Shown here one piece after another: positions 32,722 through 44,657 of a DNA stretch of 64,000 bases. The notes beneath the pieces were generated by a model that saw nothing but the letters and a program-made list of their open reading frames with translations, was not told where the DNA came from and did not search any database. The position numbers were made by a program, and so were the translations under genes. Every line of letters starts with the position of its first letter. Position 1 is the first letter of the stretch. Source of the DNA: Lineolata rhizophorae (Eukaryota; Ascomycota; Dothideomycetes; Lineolatales; Lineolataceae); contig MU001670.1 in the NCBI GenBank assembly GCA_010093515.1, positions 1,953,354 through 2,017,353 of the forward strand, written 5' to 3'.

Positions 32722-34115
32722 ATGTCCAGTAACCCAGACAAGCTTAGGAAATTTGTCGGCAAGGCCTTTGGCGGCTCCCCAGGGAAATCCAAGGGCAAGG
32801 AGCCCGTCATCGTGGAGTCTCCGAAGACCGTACTTATCACAAGTGGGTCCCACTAATTTCTGCTCGAGATTTCTTTGCCTTTCAGCAGCATTACATCATA
32901 CAGCTGTAGTTTTCCCTAACATTTTGAGAAAGATACCAAGGATCGTTACGGCAGAGCCTTAGCTAAAACTTTCATCCACCATGGATGGAACCCTATTGGC
33001 ATCCACGTAACACTGCTTAGCGATAAAGAGTACCAAGACAACCATCCGTGGAACACCGGAAAGGTCGAGAATGACGGCATCAACGAGTACTATATCAACA
33101 TGCAGGAGAGCAAAATCGCCAGCCAATTTGACGAAAATTTTCAGAACGTGAAGGATGAGCTCCAAGACAAGGGTGGTGTTCACGCCGTCATCTTTTGCCC
33201 ACCAAGTACGTACCCGAAGCTCCACCTCCCCTATCTGAATCTTGCTTGCCATGGACATGCCTGACTGGCGTGCAGCGCACTGTGGCCCTCACGGGAATCG
33301 CGGCTCGGCCCTCCCGAGAACGGATCTCTGGGAGCGCAAGAGTTTCGTGGACCTCCAAGAAGCGTTCAGCACCTTCGTTTTGGTGAATGTCCCGGTCCCC
33401 TGGTTTTGCGACTTACGAATCGAAAGTTCCTAACGACGAGGGGGGTTTCGCAGAAGCCGCTTTTGCTAGCTCCGTTCCTGGTGGAGACGTTCATGGGCGG
33501 CGTCCAGGCGCCGAAGCTGATCGTCACGCAGCTCGATTTTCTGCCCACCATTTGTGCGTCAGTCCCGCCCATAGGGACCCTTCTCCTATTGACGAAAAGG
33601 GATAATACTAACTGTGTCTTGTAGCCGGACGGGAGCTGAACTTGTACACGGAACGACTCCCGGATCGCCTGATGCTCGCGGCCAACCTAAGCGCTATTGT
33701 GCACATCAAACAAAATTTCAATCATACGCCGAAGAAAGCCAAGCAGGCCGGGTCGAAGAAAGACACCTCACCGACATCTGCTAAGGCCAAGTCTCGCATG
33801 AGTACTGCGGCGGTCAAAGGAGCGTCGGAATCCGAAGGCCGGACCCCGAGTCCGGGCCCGCGGGGCCATCTCGACGTCGCCGTCATGCTGCTCCCGTTCA
33901 CGGACCGCCACGGTTCTTCCAACTTCCCCGAGGACGTTCCCGTCGAATCTCACGGCACGGAAATCAAAGGGGAGTTGACGTTGCAGGTGGAGCACATTTT
34001 CAACGTGTGCAATGAGGAACGGTTGAGGGGTTACTTCATCGACGTCGAAGGGAGGCCTATCAAGGAGGAGGATTATTGCCTGCTCAAAATTTCTCCACGC
34101 GTCGCAAAGCGCTGA
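32722..34115 (+). CDS. divergent SDR/Rossmann-like protein, five exons (paralogue A)
   Basis: Exons 32722-32842, 32933-33205, 33276-33382, 33454-33553, 33625-34115; 363 codons; all GT-AG. After a basic N-tail comes SPKTVLITNTKDRYGRALAKTF, in the place of the first beta-alpha unit of a short-chain dehydrogenase, but without TGxxxGxG. GGVHAVIFCPPS sits where SDRs have NNAG, VDLQEAFSTFVLKPLLLAPFL where helix E lies, and ERLPDRLMLAANLSAIVH where the YxxxK helix lies, with neither catalytic residue. The fold is therefore inferred and the protein is probably not a standard oxidoreductase. A Lys/Ser-rich insert and an extra C-terminal domain of about 110 residues follow. The gene model is supported by paralogue B at 55.4-56.5 kb, with the same intron positions and phases. 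Function unknown. Confidence 0.72.
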
Positions 34116-37100
34116 TGACGCGCCCGGCCGTGTGCCCTCGGGATCAGAGCGGCCCTGCGGCACACGAATGTCCTTGCGCCGGTCGGTTGCCGGGCCTTGA
34201 CTTCTTAGCAACATTTTGGCTCATCTTGTTGTCGCTGAGTGACAGTTGACGTCCGGTCTACCTGCCCTGTAGAACCCCCCTTCTTGAGTGGACACTTTAC
34301 GATGGCAATATATCTGTTCTTTTCATCTGTCTTTCAATACTGTGTGTAAGTGTGAATCGCCCTTCTTCTCCTTCCCAACACAGCTATTTCTTCACTGGAA
34401 ACCAGAATACCAAATCACGCGAGGAGGGAAGCAGGGCGGGGTATCAATCAAGTTATCAACATCCGTAGTGTGCACGACATGAGTCTCACCGGGACGGACT
34501 AGGGGCCGTGCGTGCCGCGAGGACCGTGGCCGGTTCGTGATGTGTACTCGGCGTAGAACTCGAATCAAGTGGATATCGATGCATAGATCGATTCGACCTC
34601 ATGGGAGCGAGAGTTTGGTGGCCTCGCGGGTCGAGGACGGGACACGACGGCATGTTCGATGGCATGTGTTGGGTGTTCGAACCTGGGGACATTGCTGGTT
34701 TCCATGGCGGTGGAATCAAGCTATGCGGTAAGGAGCCAGCAAGACGTGGAAATAGAACGTACAAAGACATCTTTAAAACGAAGTGCCGCATTCAAGGATG
34801 TAGCGGATCCGGCCGAAGAACAGAAATACCTAGACTAGGCCGCACGTAGGCGGGTATGTACCCACTTGGCACGTTCCACCCACGTGCTCACTCCACGGGA
34901 CCCAGCCCACTCAGCCGGCCCGACTCCGACAGAACCAGCGCCTCCTCCCCTTCCCCCCGGCCCCGCTGGACCCCGCAACGGAAACTTCCCCGCCTCGGGA
35001 ACTTCGGCATGCCGTGCCATCCCGCCGTCTCACCCTCCCACCAAACCACGAGCTATCTCTCGTCCGCGAACGGCCGACCCTGTAGTAGCTGTGGAAGCAG
35101 TGCGATGAGCGAGCGGGTTAGCGCGCGTGGCTTGATGGCTACTTCCCACCACCTTCGCAGCTGTACGGCCGCAGAGAAAGGCGCGAGCGAGAGCCTGGAA
35201 GGAAGGAAGGCTGGCTGGCTACTTGACATGAAAACGGGCGAGCTAGGCCCGTTCCAGCGCGTGGAGAAAGGCTTTGCGGTCTGGCCGGATGCACGCCGAC
35301 GCGGCCTCGTCACGTCAGGCAAGAGGGATGACCATGCCGGGGGAGCTGAAAGGAAAAAAAAAAAATAGTAGTTCGCCGTGCTGGAGCGGAGCTAGCTTCA
35401 TACATAGCTGCTGTATGCGTCCTGCCCGGCGGCGGGGTCGATTGGAGCGGCAGGGCACGTTCAATTGGTCAATTGGAACTGCGCACGCTCCTGTGAGCTA
35501 AGCAGGTACCTACAGTACCTCAGCGCAGGGCCTTCATGGTGCAGAACACGCATCCGTTCTTGTCAGGATGTCGCCAGCGCCCGGCCGAACGGACGCTCTG
35601 GCGCTTGCCGGTATACAGTGGGCTCCGATCGAGTCTCGCGCAACTCCCACGTACATAGCCCAGCTAAGTGAGGCTGTCTAGGTCGCCCTACCTACCTACC
35701 TACCTCGCCTATCTAGCCACGTACCTACCACCACCCCTCTGCAGGCCTACCTATGTAGCCGGCCAGCCAGCTCGTTCTCCAACGGCTCCCACGCCGCAGC
35801 AGGTGGCGTGTGCGTCTAGGCCCCAGCACGGCGCGCCCGCGCCCAGGGTGCATACGTAGGTAGGTACTCCGTAGGTAGGTCCCCGATTATGCGGGTCCGG
35901 GCGCCCGAATCGAGGGTGTTGGGGACGAGTTTCGAGGCTGTGGCGGGTGTTCTGGAGGCGGTTAGGAGGTGCGTATGGAATGGTCAGAGTATCACGATGC
36001 GGTGCGGCGCGGGGCGGGGCGGGCGGACGCGGAACCACGTTATGGCGGAGAAAAGCCGTTGCCTCCTGTCGAGGAACTAAACTACATACCTAGGTGTCCG
36101 GCCCGCCTGCTACATAGCTACTGAGTAAGCGGGTAGGGTAGGGTAGGTAAGTTTGTGGGTGAGGCGACTTTCACGCCTCGCTGGCGTGCGTGTAGCGTGG
36201 CCAGACGGCCGGGCTAGTCTAGCCTAGCCTAAGCCCAGCGATTCCGATCACGCCTGCGTGCTATCTATCTACCTATTCCCGGCTGTCAGAGGCTGGTGGG
36301 GAGAGGGGCGAGGTGAGAGCCCCACGACGATGACGACCACCACCACTGAGAGACGATGATAGGGAATTATCGCGATCGGAAGAAGTATTTTTTTTTCCCC
36401 CTTCGCCCCTTCTTTCTTTATTCCCTCTCTTTCGACGCGCTGGGCCCTGCATATCATGATCTGATCTCCCCAGCAGCTCGAGATGGAGGTGGTTGAAATC
36501 AAAACCCCAGCTTCAGGCGCCCTCTCCCAGCCAACCAGCCGCCAGCGCCGGTCCAGGCCGCTGGATGACGGACGACCGGGGCCAAAGCGCCGCTGGCAGC
36601 TGCGCGTCGGGGTTCTGGCTCCGGATGCGCTGCTGGGTTGGGTCGGGGGGGCAGGCCAGGCAGGTACCTTGTTGTCGCCGCCGCCGGATGTCGGATCGCT
36701 GATTTAAGGCCGCTGGGAAACGCAATGGGCCATGGATATTTGTCCTCGCAGTGCCATGCCCACTTCCGATATACATACATACGCATGCCCATGATGGCCC
36801 TTTCCCAGAGAAACGGGCCAGCAAATGCACGTCGGCTGAGCGATAGGCAATTGCGGGCTGCGCGTCCATATTGTGTGCGTAGGGGCGTGGGTTGGGATGG
36901 ACGGCCGGGGGGACTCGAAGCGCCGGTGCGTGCGTGCGTGCGCCACGGACAGGCGAGGCGCACAACCTGATGTGTAGGCCGTTTGGCCGTTCTCCCTCAG
37001 GTACGGCGAAGTACTCCGACATGTACAAGTACTCGGTACCTTACATGGTCCTCCTCTTCCGGCGCCCGGGGGGAGGGGGGGAGGGGAGGGGGCGCGAAGG

Positions 37101-39367
37101 CAAATGACGATTGTAGGGATTGTAGTCCCATCTCAAGCCGTTCTAGGCAAAGCCTGCGAAAGAAAAAAGGTCCGTCCGTGATGGGTAGGGCAGATCGCTC
37201 GGTTCGAGGAGCGCTGTATGTACGTAGCTCTACGTAGCTTCGAGCAGCGACAGACAGACGTACCTATGTATACATACGACAGGACGGCCTCGACCTCGGC
37301 GGCGGGCCGAGGGGCCAAGACCGTTGGCGGTAAATTTCGTCATGCCGGGCCATGGCAACCGTCTTGTCTCCAGTCTCCAGTCTCCACTTGCGTTAACCAG
37401 AGCTGGCAAAACCCGCCCCATCGTATTCCCGCTAGAGTTTCCCCACGGCGGGGGACGGTCTGAGATCTCGACTCGGCGGTTCGATGTCGGCGGCCGTGTC
37501 GGCCAAACTGCTCGTGCGGGGGACACTGGAGTACATATGAAGGCACTGAATGCCTATGTAGCCATGTACGGACCTAACTTAGCGTTTGGTTTCCCCGGAC
37601 TGATCGCCACCGATTTCTGCGGGTGCCGGCTTGTACTCAAAGGTACCCGCTAGGCCATCGCATCTCGGCCCGCGACCAGAGCGATCCCAGTCCAGTCGCC
37701 TTGCAGCGCAGCACCAGCGCCTTCTTTCGGCTGCCGATTTGGCGTTGGGAGGGACTGGGAGGGGAGGAGAACGGAAGACCCTCGGACGCGGCGCGCATGC
37801 ATGCATGCATGCATGCATGCATGTATGCTGCCGTTGAAAAGGCAGTTCCGGCGCCGCTATCTACTGTGTCGATGGGGCCGAAGGGGCCCTTGCTGCGCCG
37901 GTTTGCATGTAGGCATGTATGTACTGTATGTGCAAGCCTGGCCTGCGCGGCGGGCGACAAGGCTTGGTACGTAAGGTACGTGCGTGCGTGGATACCTACA
38001 TAGATACTGTAGATAGGGACAGGATGGATTGGGGAGAACGATGTGCTCCCATCTTCTCTCTTCGGTCGCTTGGAGAGCGACGAGCCGAACGAACCGGGCG
38101 GAGTCAATCGTGGACAATCGGGCTCAATGGCAAAGATAAATTAAAAAAAAAGTTTTAGCGAGCGCAACCCGAGTGACGCCTGAACGTACGGCGTCCGGAC
38201 GCCATACAGAGAAGAAACTAGAGTGTTCTACCGTTTGCGCGCGCCGGACCCAAGTCTGTGCCTAGGTACCGGCCCAGTACAGCCACAGCAGCATCGCCGT
38301 CTTGGGCTCGTCCGGCCAAGGCCGCGTCCAGACGGCCAAATCAACGCGCAGCCGTTACCTAATGAGGGTCTGGCGGACGGGCCAACCCGGTCGAGGGTTT
38401 ATCGCGGGCCGGCGACGGTATGTGTGTGTGGGTGTGTGGGCGGGCGAGCGCGGGCGAGCGTGGCCCGCCTCCGCCCGCGAGGATGTCCGGGGAGGGGGAG
38501 AGAGGCGATATTCCCCAGGCCGGGGCCCGAAAGCTGCAATTAGGGCTAGGCTGGCCGGCTTCTAGCAAAAGTTAGCACGTTCGAGTTGGCCCTTTCTCCG
38601 CTTTTTTTGCAACCGTGACGATCTCGTGCTCGTCCGCCGCCATCGTGGGCTGTGGACTCGCCGCGTCGCGTCCTTGCGCCCTCCGCCCTGCAAAAGAAGG
38701 CCCGCGTCATCTCCCTCGCCGTCCGCTTCCACACCGCACACCTCGCGCCCGCTTTGCGCTCCCCGTTTCTCCGCACCCCCCCGTTGCAGCAGAGCCCGGC
38801 TTGCGCGAGTCAGAAAGGCCCGGCGGCAACAAGCGGGAGGCGACGGACGCGGCGAACTCGACTAACTTCTAGCCTGGGACCGCCTTCCCCGGCCCGCAAC
38901 CAAAACTCCACGCCCTTTGCCTGCTGCTAGCTCCTACCCGCGCAACGTACCCACCCTCTCTCTCCCCGCCGCCGCCTCCAGGGCTTACCAGCCGCAGACT
39001 CGCTCTCTTCCACGGCCATCATGGACCTCGCCTGCTCGTAGGCCGTCGCGCAGCAGGACCAGTCCGGAGCCGCCCGAGCGGAGTAAGCCCCGTGCGGGCG
39101 AGAGACCCCGGACCCCGTACGCGCATCCAGTCCATTCGCAGCACCCGCCCGCCTTCGCCGCCTTGCTCTCCGCCATCGGCTCACCACCCTTTCCCGCTAC
39201 CTGTCCACCTCCGCGCCCCCAAGACACGGCCACCCGGCCTCTGCACGCGCGTGGAGATTGCGATTTATTCGACGCCCGGCCGCGACCCAGGCTTGTACTC
39301 GGGTCCTGAGCTCCAATCCCTCCCTCCTGGTGGTCCCTGCCGGGGACGCACAAGCTCCCAGCCCAAG
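34116..39367. other. long spacer upstream of the Mga2/Spt23 gene
   Basis: No supported gene in 5.2 kb. CTAC/GTAG microsatellite-like runs lie at about 35685-35710 and 35855-35880. A (GCAT)n tract lies at about 37795-37824. There are many CCTAGG, GGTACC and TACGTA words. 38.6-39.36 kb is C-rich with pyrimidine runs and is the probable promoter and leader of the next gene. Confidence 0.5.
37795..37824. repeat. (GCAT)n microsatellite
   Basis: Seven or more uninterrupted GCAT units ending in GTATG. Self-complementary, so it can form a hairpin. Non-coding. Confidence 0.9.
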
Positions 39368-42300
39368 ATGGCCACCGGCGGCGGAGATGGCGGCGGCAAC
39401 GACGATTTTTTCGGCCAATCCATGATGATGGATCCGGACGAGAACGTGTCCAAATGGGCCGACGAGTTCAACCTCTTCGGCAACCAGGTCGACGGCGACC
39501 CGACCGACTTTGCCTTCTTCAACGACTCCCCCCGACCCTTCCCGCAAGACAGTGCCAGCACGCCTGGTTTCCCCGCTTCCACGCCGCAGGCCTCGGGCCT
39601 TGGATCCGCGCAGCTCGTTGCTCAGCAGCAGCAGCCGCAGCAGCCGCAGCAGCCGCAGCAGCCGCAGCAACAGCAGCAACAGCAGTTGCCGCAGCGACAG
39701 AACAATCAGGCGCTGCAGCTTCGCTCGCAGGGCTCCTCCTCGTCGCCGGATAGCTCGGGTCAGGATTCGGCGTCGGACGCCTCGTCGTCGCTGCGGCGGA
39801 AGCGCAAGTCGTCCTCGCAGTCGTCGCCGATGCACCTGTTCGACAACATGGACCACAACGCGGAGGGCAAGGCTTGGACCGCCAATCCGGCCGACCTCAT
39901 GGGAGACATGCACGGCGCCGGGTCCGGACAGGACCCGTCCGCTCCCGTGCCCAACCGCGCGCCTGCGGGCCTGGAGCGCAAGTTCGACAGCATGCAGGTC
40001 AACCCCCAGGACGTCCAGGTGAACAACCTGTTCGACTTCGATGGCGCCGGCGCTTCGCCGAACTACTTCGACCCTTCGGTCGGCCCGGGACCTGCCGGCT
40101 CTTCTTCGGAGCAAACCATGGCACCGCCGAATCTTCACGTCAATCCGACGCTTGTTCACCGGCAGCACCCCAAGCCTACCCGTCACAGACCGCAGAAGTC
40201 TTTCAACGATGTACGTAGCAATTCTTTTCACTATACTAGATTTAAACACCCGACTTCTGACAAATTTGCAAGATGCCTGGCCCGTCTCGCCAGCAAGCTA
40301 GTTTCTTTTTCGGCGAGTCGCGAGAACCGTCACCGACTTCGGCCGGCATCATTCCCAGCCACGAGGCGTCACCTTCGGGCCCGTACTCCGGAGATTCGCC
40401 CGAACAGCTCGACTTCTCAATGGATGCGGTTGGTGGCGGCGGCGGCAGCGGCTTCACCTCCGCGGTGAATCAGAACCCATCGTGGCCGACCGAGCAGGGT
40501 CTGGATTTCGCGTCTTCCCCGCAGCTCGGGTTGCCCAACTCGACGTCCTCTCAGCCTACCGCCGCAGGCCAGTTGGCGGACCCGCCCATCTACCTCTACA
40601 TCGACCCGGTCAACAGCAAGTCGCGGGTCGAGACCCAGATCCCCATCAAGCTCACCATGTCTCGCCTTCCTCCGGGCGTATCCAAGATGCACTTTCCTCG
40701 ACCCTCTATTTCCAAGCCTAAGCTGCTGTCGAAGGAGCCGGCCCGGTCGCCGGACACGCTCGAGCTGTACACTTCCCTCGTCTGCGCGAGCGCCATGGAG
40801 AACCAAGCGCTCAAGGACAGGGCTCTGCGTCGGGCCCGGGGCGAGTACGTGCCCCCGCTCGAGAGCCGGCGTTCGTCGATGGAGGCGCAGGCGAGCGAGG
40901 ATGGCGAGGACGGGGGAGCCGGCGGCAGGTCGGCCATTCGCGAGGAGGATAAGCCGGCCAATGGGGGCGAGGTCAGGGTGTGCGGTAACTGCATAGTGCG
41001 GGAGCGCAAGCGAGCGGCCCGCAAGCGAGTCAAGAGCGTCGACGACGAGAACGAGTGGCTGAGCATGGAGAAGAAGCGCAACGTCGTGTTCAACGTGAAC
41101 GAGTACAAGGACTGGGCCAAGCCGGCTCCGGTCAAGGACGCCAACGGTGCGATGGTTCAGGAGTGGCCCAGCAGCGCCATGCAGATCGAAGCGCCCATGC
41201 GGATCGCTTGCTACTGCCGTCATCACCAGGAGAAGAAGGGCTTTCGGGTCATTTTCACGCTCAAGGACTACGAGGATAAGCTTGTCGCTCAGAACATGAC
41301 ACAGTCGATTCTGATCACGGACGACCACAAGACCAACGGCGTGCCGGCGGTTTCGAGCGTACCCGACATGGAATACCTGCAGCAGATGCACTCGCAGAAG
41401 AAGAACTCCCAGGCGCAAGGCTCAAAAAACCCAGCCTTCGCCTTCGGCCAGCAGCGGAACCCTCATCAGCCTGGGTTCACGTCCCATCGACCGTACTTCT
41501 CTCATAGCGATCTTCAGAGCCTCCGGGCAAACCCTCCCAATTTTTACGGCAATAGGAACGCGTTGGGAGGTCAATCGCCAAATATGCCCCTTCAGGCGGC
41601 GTCGACGACCATGACGCCGCGCAATCTTTCGAGGCAGGCATCGCCGTCGATAAGCTCAGGTCCGAACAAGAGACGCAAGGGAAGTTCGTCCGTACACAAG
41701 ATGCTTAGCGATCTTACCATGACGCGAGCCGACAATCCTCCTCCGAGCGTGTCGATACCGAATACCACTTCAGCTCCCGGCAACGCCTACACGCCTACCA
41801 CGACGTCGTTTGGGACCGCCCCAAGCCAGCCGTTCGTGTCTCCGACGACCATGCCCGGCGGTTTCAATACCGGCCCACCTACGCCTAACGGTGTGACGAG
41901 CGGTCCTGTCACACCGCACCCTAGCCGCCGTTCGGAGAGCATGGACAACGGGTACGGTTTCCAGATCTACCACTCCGCGCCGAGTTCGGCCCATCAGAGT
42001 AGGGCGCCGAGCCCGCTGTCTGCCACGCGTCCGCCGACAAACCACTCTCTCTTCCCGCCGCAGCCGCCGCAGCAACATGCGCAGCTCGGCGGTCCTCTCA
42101 TGCATCCTACTGGTCTCCCATTCGACATGAACACTGCAGCGATGCAGTCTTCAACATCAGCGCCCCCGCCACAGATCCACAAGGTATCACCTGCCGAAGG
42201 GCCCAAAGCTGGTGGCATCGAGGTCACGTGCCTGGGTAGCAACTTCCATCGCGGGCTTGTGGTCATGTTTGGCGAGCTCGAGGCTACGGTGACGACGTTC

Positions 42301-44657
42301 TGGGGGCCGACGACTCTGATGGCGCTTCTGCCTCCGTCGCCGGATCCTGGGCTCGTCGCCGTGACTTTGAAAGACGACAACGGGTCCCGGCATCCGCAGC
42401 CCAACGCGCTCGGGCGCGGCCAGCCTCTGACTTTCCGCTACCTGGACGACGAGGAGCCGCAGGTCATGAAACTCGCGCTCCAAGTCCTGGCTCACAAGCA
42501 GAACGGCTCGTCGGATTCGTACCGCGAATTCGCGCAGAGCGTCATCGCCAGCATGGCGCCCGGCCAGTGGGGTTCGAGCGGCGGCGGCATGGGCGGCGCG
42601 GGCGGCGGCCAGATGACGGGCCTGCAGCACATGCTGGCGGCGGCGGCGGCGGTCAACGCCGAGGACGTGCTGCTCAGCTGCCTCAACCTCATTGACATGG
42701 ACGATAGCCCGCACCAGCCGCGCTGGAACCTGCGCTCACGGACCGGCGCCACGATGCTCTCGCTCGCGTGCGGCCTCGGCTACGAGCGCCTCGTGGCGGG
42801 GCTGCTCGCCCGCGGCGCCAACCCGGACGCCCGCGACCGCGGCGGCTTCACCCCGCTCATGTTCGCGGCCCTGCGCGGCCGCGCCGACATCGTGCGCCGC
42901 CTCATCCTCAAGGGCGCCGACCCAATGCTGCGCAGCTTGAATGGGTACCTCGCCGCCGACTTCGCGGCCGCCGTCGGCGACGACGACGTCCTCGCGGCGC
43001 TCCGCCGCGTCCAGTTCCACCGCCGCACCCGCAGTGCCGGCGCCGCTTCGTTGCGTAGCGGAGGCGGCAGCCGCGCGAGCAGCTTCGCGTCGGTGCGGAG
43101 CGGCCTCGGCGGCTGGGACGCGGGGCTGCGGCTGCGGCTGAGGCGGTCGGTGTCGCCTTTGGGCGGCGGCACGCGGCCAGGCTCCTCCTCCGCGGCCGGT
43201 GCCGAAGAGGAGGAGGAGGAGGACGACGACGACATTGACGGTGTGCTGTTGTCGGCCACGGAGGACGAGGACGAGGACGAGGATGAGGACGCCGGCTCGT
43301 GCGCCGCGCTCGACTTCGAGGATGGCGGCGCGGTCGCCGTGCGCTGCTCGCCGGTTCCGCCGGCGACGCCGCTCTGGTCGCGCTCGCGGCGGGGCAGCAA
43401 GGCTTTCGCTGTGGCAGCGGCGGCAGCGGCCGGTGTCGAGGATGTGCCGCGCTCCGACGAGGACGCGGACGAAGACGACGACGACGAGGCCGAGGACGGC
43501 GGGAGCGCCGCGGCGGCGCTGGGTGCGCCGGCAGATGCGACGGCGACGGCGGTGGCGGCGGCGGCGCGCGACTCGGCGGCGGCGTCGCTGGCGGCCTGGC
43601 GCGACCACCTCGCCGCCCAGATCAACAGCTTCCACCAGTCGGTCGGCTGGGCGGCGGCGGCGGTCGCGCTGCCGAACCTGGGCTCGCTGCCGATGCCGCA
43701 GATGCCGCAGATGCCGCAGCTGCCGCCGGCCGTGGCGGCGCTGGGCCGGCCGCAGCTGCCGCAGATCCCGGCCGAGTACCAGGCGCACCCAATGGTCAGG
43801 CGCATCAGCAGCCTGGTCCCGCAGAGGGGCGCGAGGTCCGATTTCGAGCTCACGGTCCGGCCCGGGGTGGCTGAGGGCGCCGGCGTGGCTGAGGGCGCGG
43901 GCCCGGCCCCGGCCGCGGTCGCGGTTGCGCCGGCTGCGCCGCTCGCCGAGCCGGATGCCGGCGCGGGCGCTCCGCCTGCGTACCATGAGATTTACCCCGA
44001 GGGCGGTAGCGGTGGTGGTAGCGGTGGTGGTGGTGGTGGCGCTGCCGCCACCGCGGACGCCCCCGCGCCGGATAAGAAGCGCGCGGCGTTTGCGGCGGCG
44101 GCCGAGGCGGTGCTGGATCGAAGGTGCGCGGAGGCGTTTGGGGAGGGTGGCGGCGGCGGGGAGGACGATGTCGCGGCGGCGGCGGCGCTGGCGGAGGGGG
44201 ATGAGGCGGCCGCGGCGGCGGCGGTGGATGAGGCGGGCGGCGAGCAGGCGACGCGGGCGGTGGACGTCAAGATCGGGCCCGAGCGCGACTTCCCGCCGCA
44301 GGTGCGGGACCGGATCCGCGCGGCGAGGGCGCAGGCGGTCAAGAGCGGGCCGAGGGATCGGCGGCTGTTTTTGCTCTGGGTGAGTCGCGACTTTCCTACC
44401 CTTTTTTTTCTCGTTCGGGGCCGGCGTCGGCTCAGATGTGCGGTCCTGGTCTTATCTTGTCTGGTCTGGTCTGGTTTTGGCTGACTTTGCTCCCGCTTGG
44501 CCGGATGCAGATACCGCTGCTGCTCGTCGTGGTGGGCATGATGGTCAAGAACGCGGTGCCCGACGTGGTGGCGGGGGCGAGGACCGTATACGAAGTTGGG
44601 AGGAGGGTGGTGGATGGCGAGGGAGAAGGGGGGGTCGAGCGCCTGGGGTGCGTGTGA
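39368..44657 (+). CDS. mga2: Spt23/Mga2-type membrane-anchored transcription factor
   Basis: Three exons: 39368-40210, 40273-44379, 44511-44657; 1698 codons; introns 62 and 131 bp. Order of parts: acidic Gln-rich N-terminus; Spt23/Mga2 homology region (about 385-640) with YLYIDPVNSKSRVETQIPIKL and MHFPRPSISKPKLLSKEP; an IPT/TIG domain (about 913-995; KVSPAEGPKAGGIEVTCLGS, VVMFGELEA); two ankyrin repeats (about 1101-1175; GATMLSLACGLGYERLVAGLL, GFTPLMFAALRGRADIVRRLI); long Asp/Glu and Ala-rich tracts; and a C-terminal membrane segment LFLLW/IPLLLVVVGMMVKNAV. In yeast this family sits in the ER membrane, is released by ubiquitin/proteasome processing, and activates the fatty-acid desaturase gene in response to lipid packing (family knowledge). 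The last intron splits the membrane segment. Confidence 0.95.

Noticed and set aside
39197-43986. Large minus-strand frames (350-416 codons) opposite the Mga2/Spt23 gene
   Set aside because: Arg/Leu/Ala-rich shadows of the coding strand, with no domains; the plus strand holds the conserved protein.
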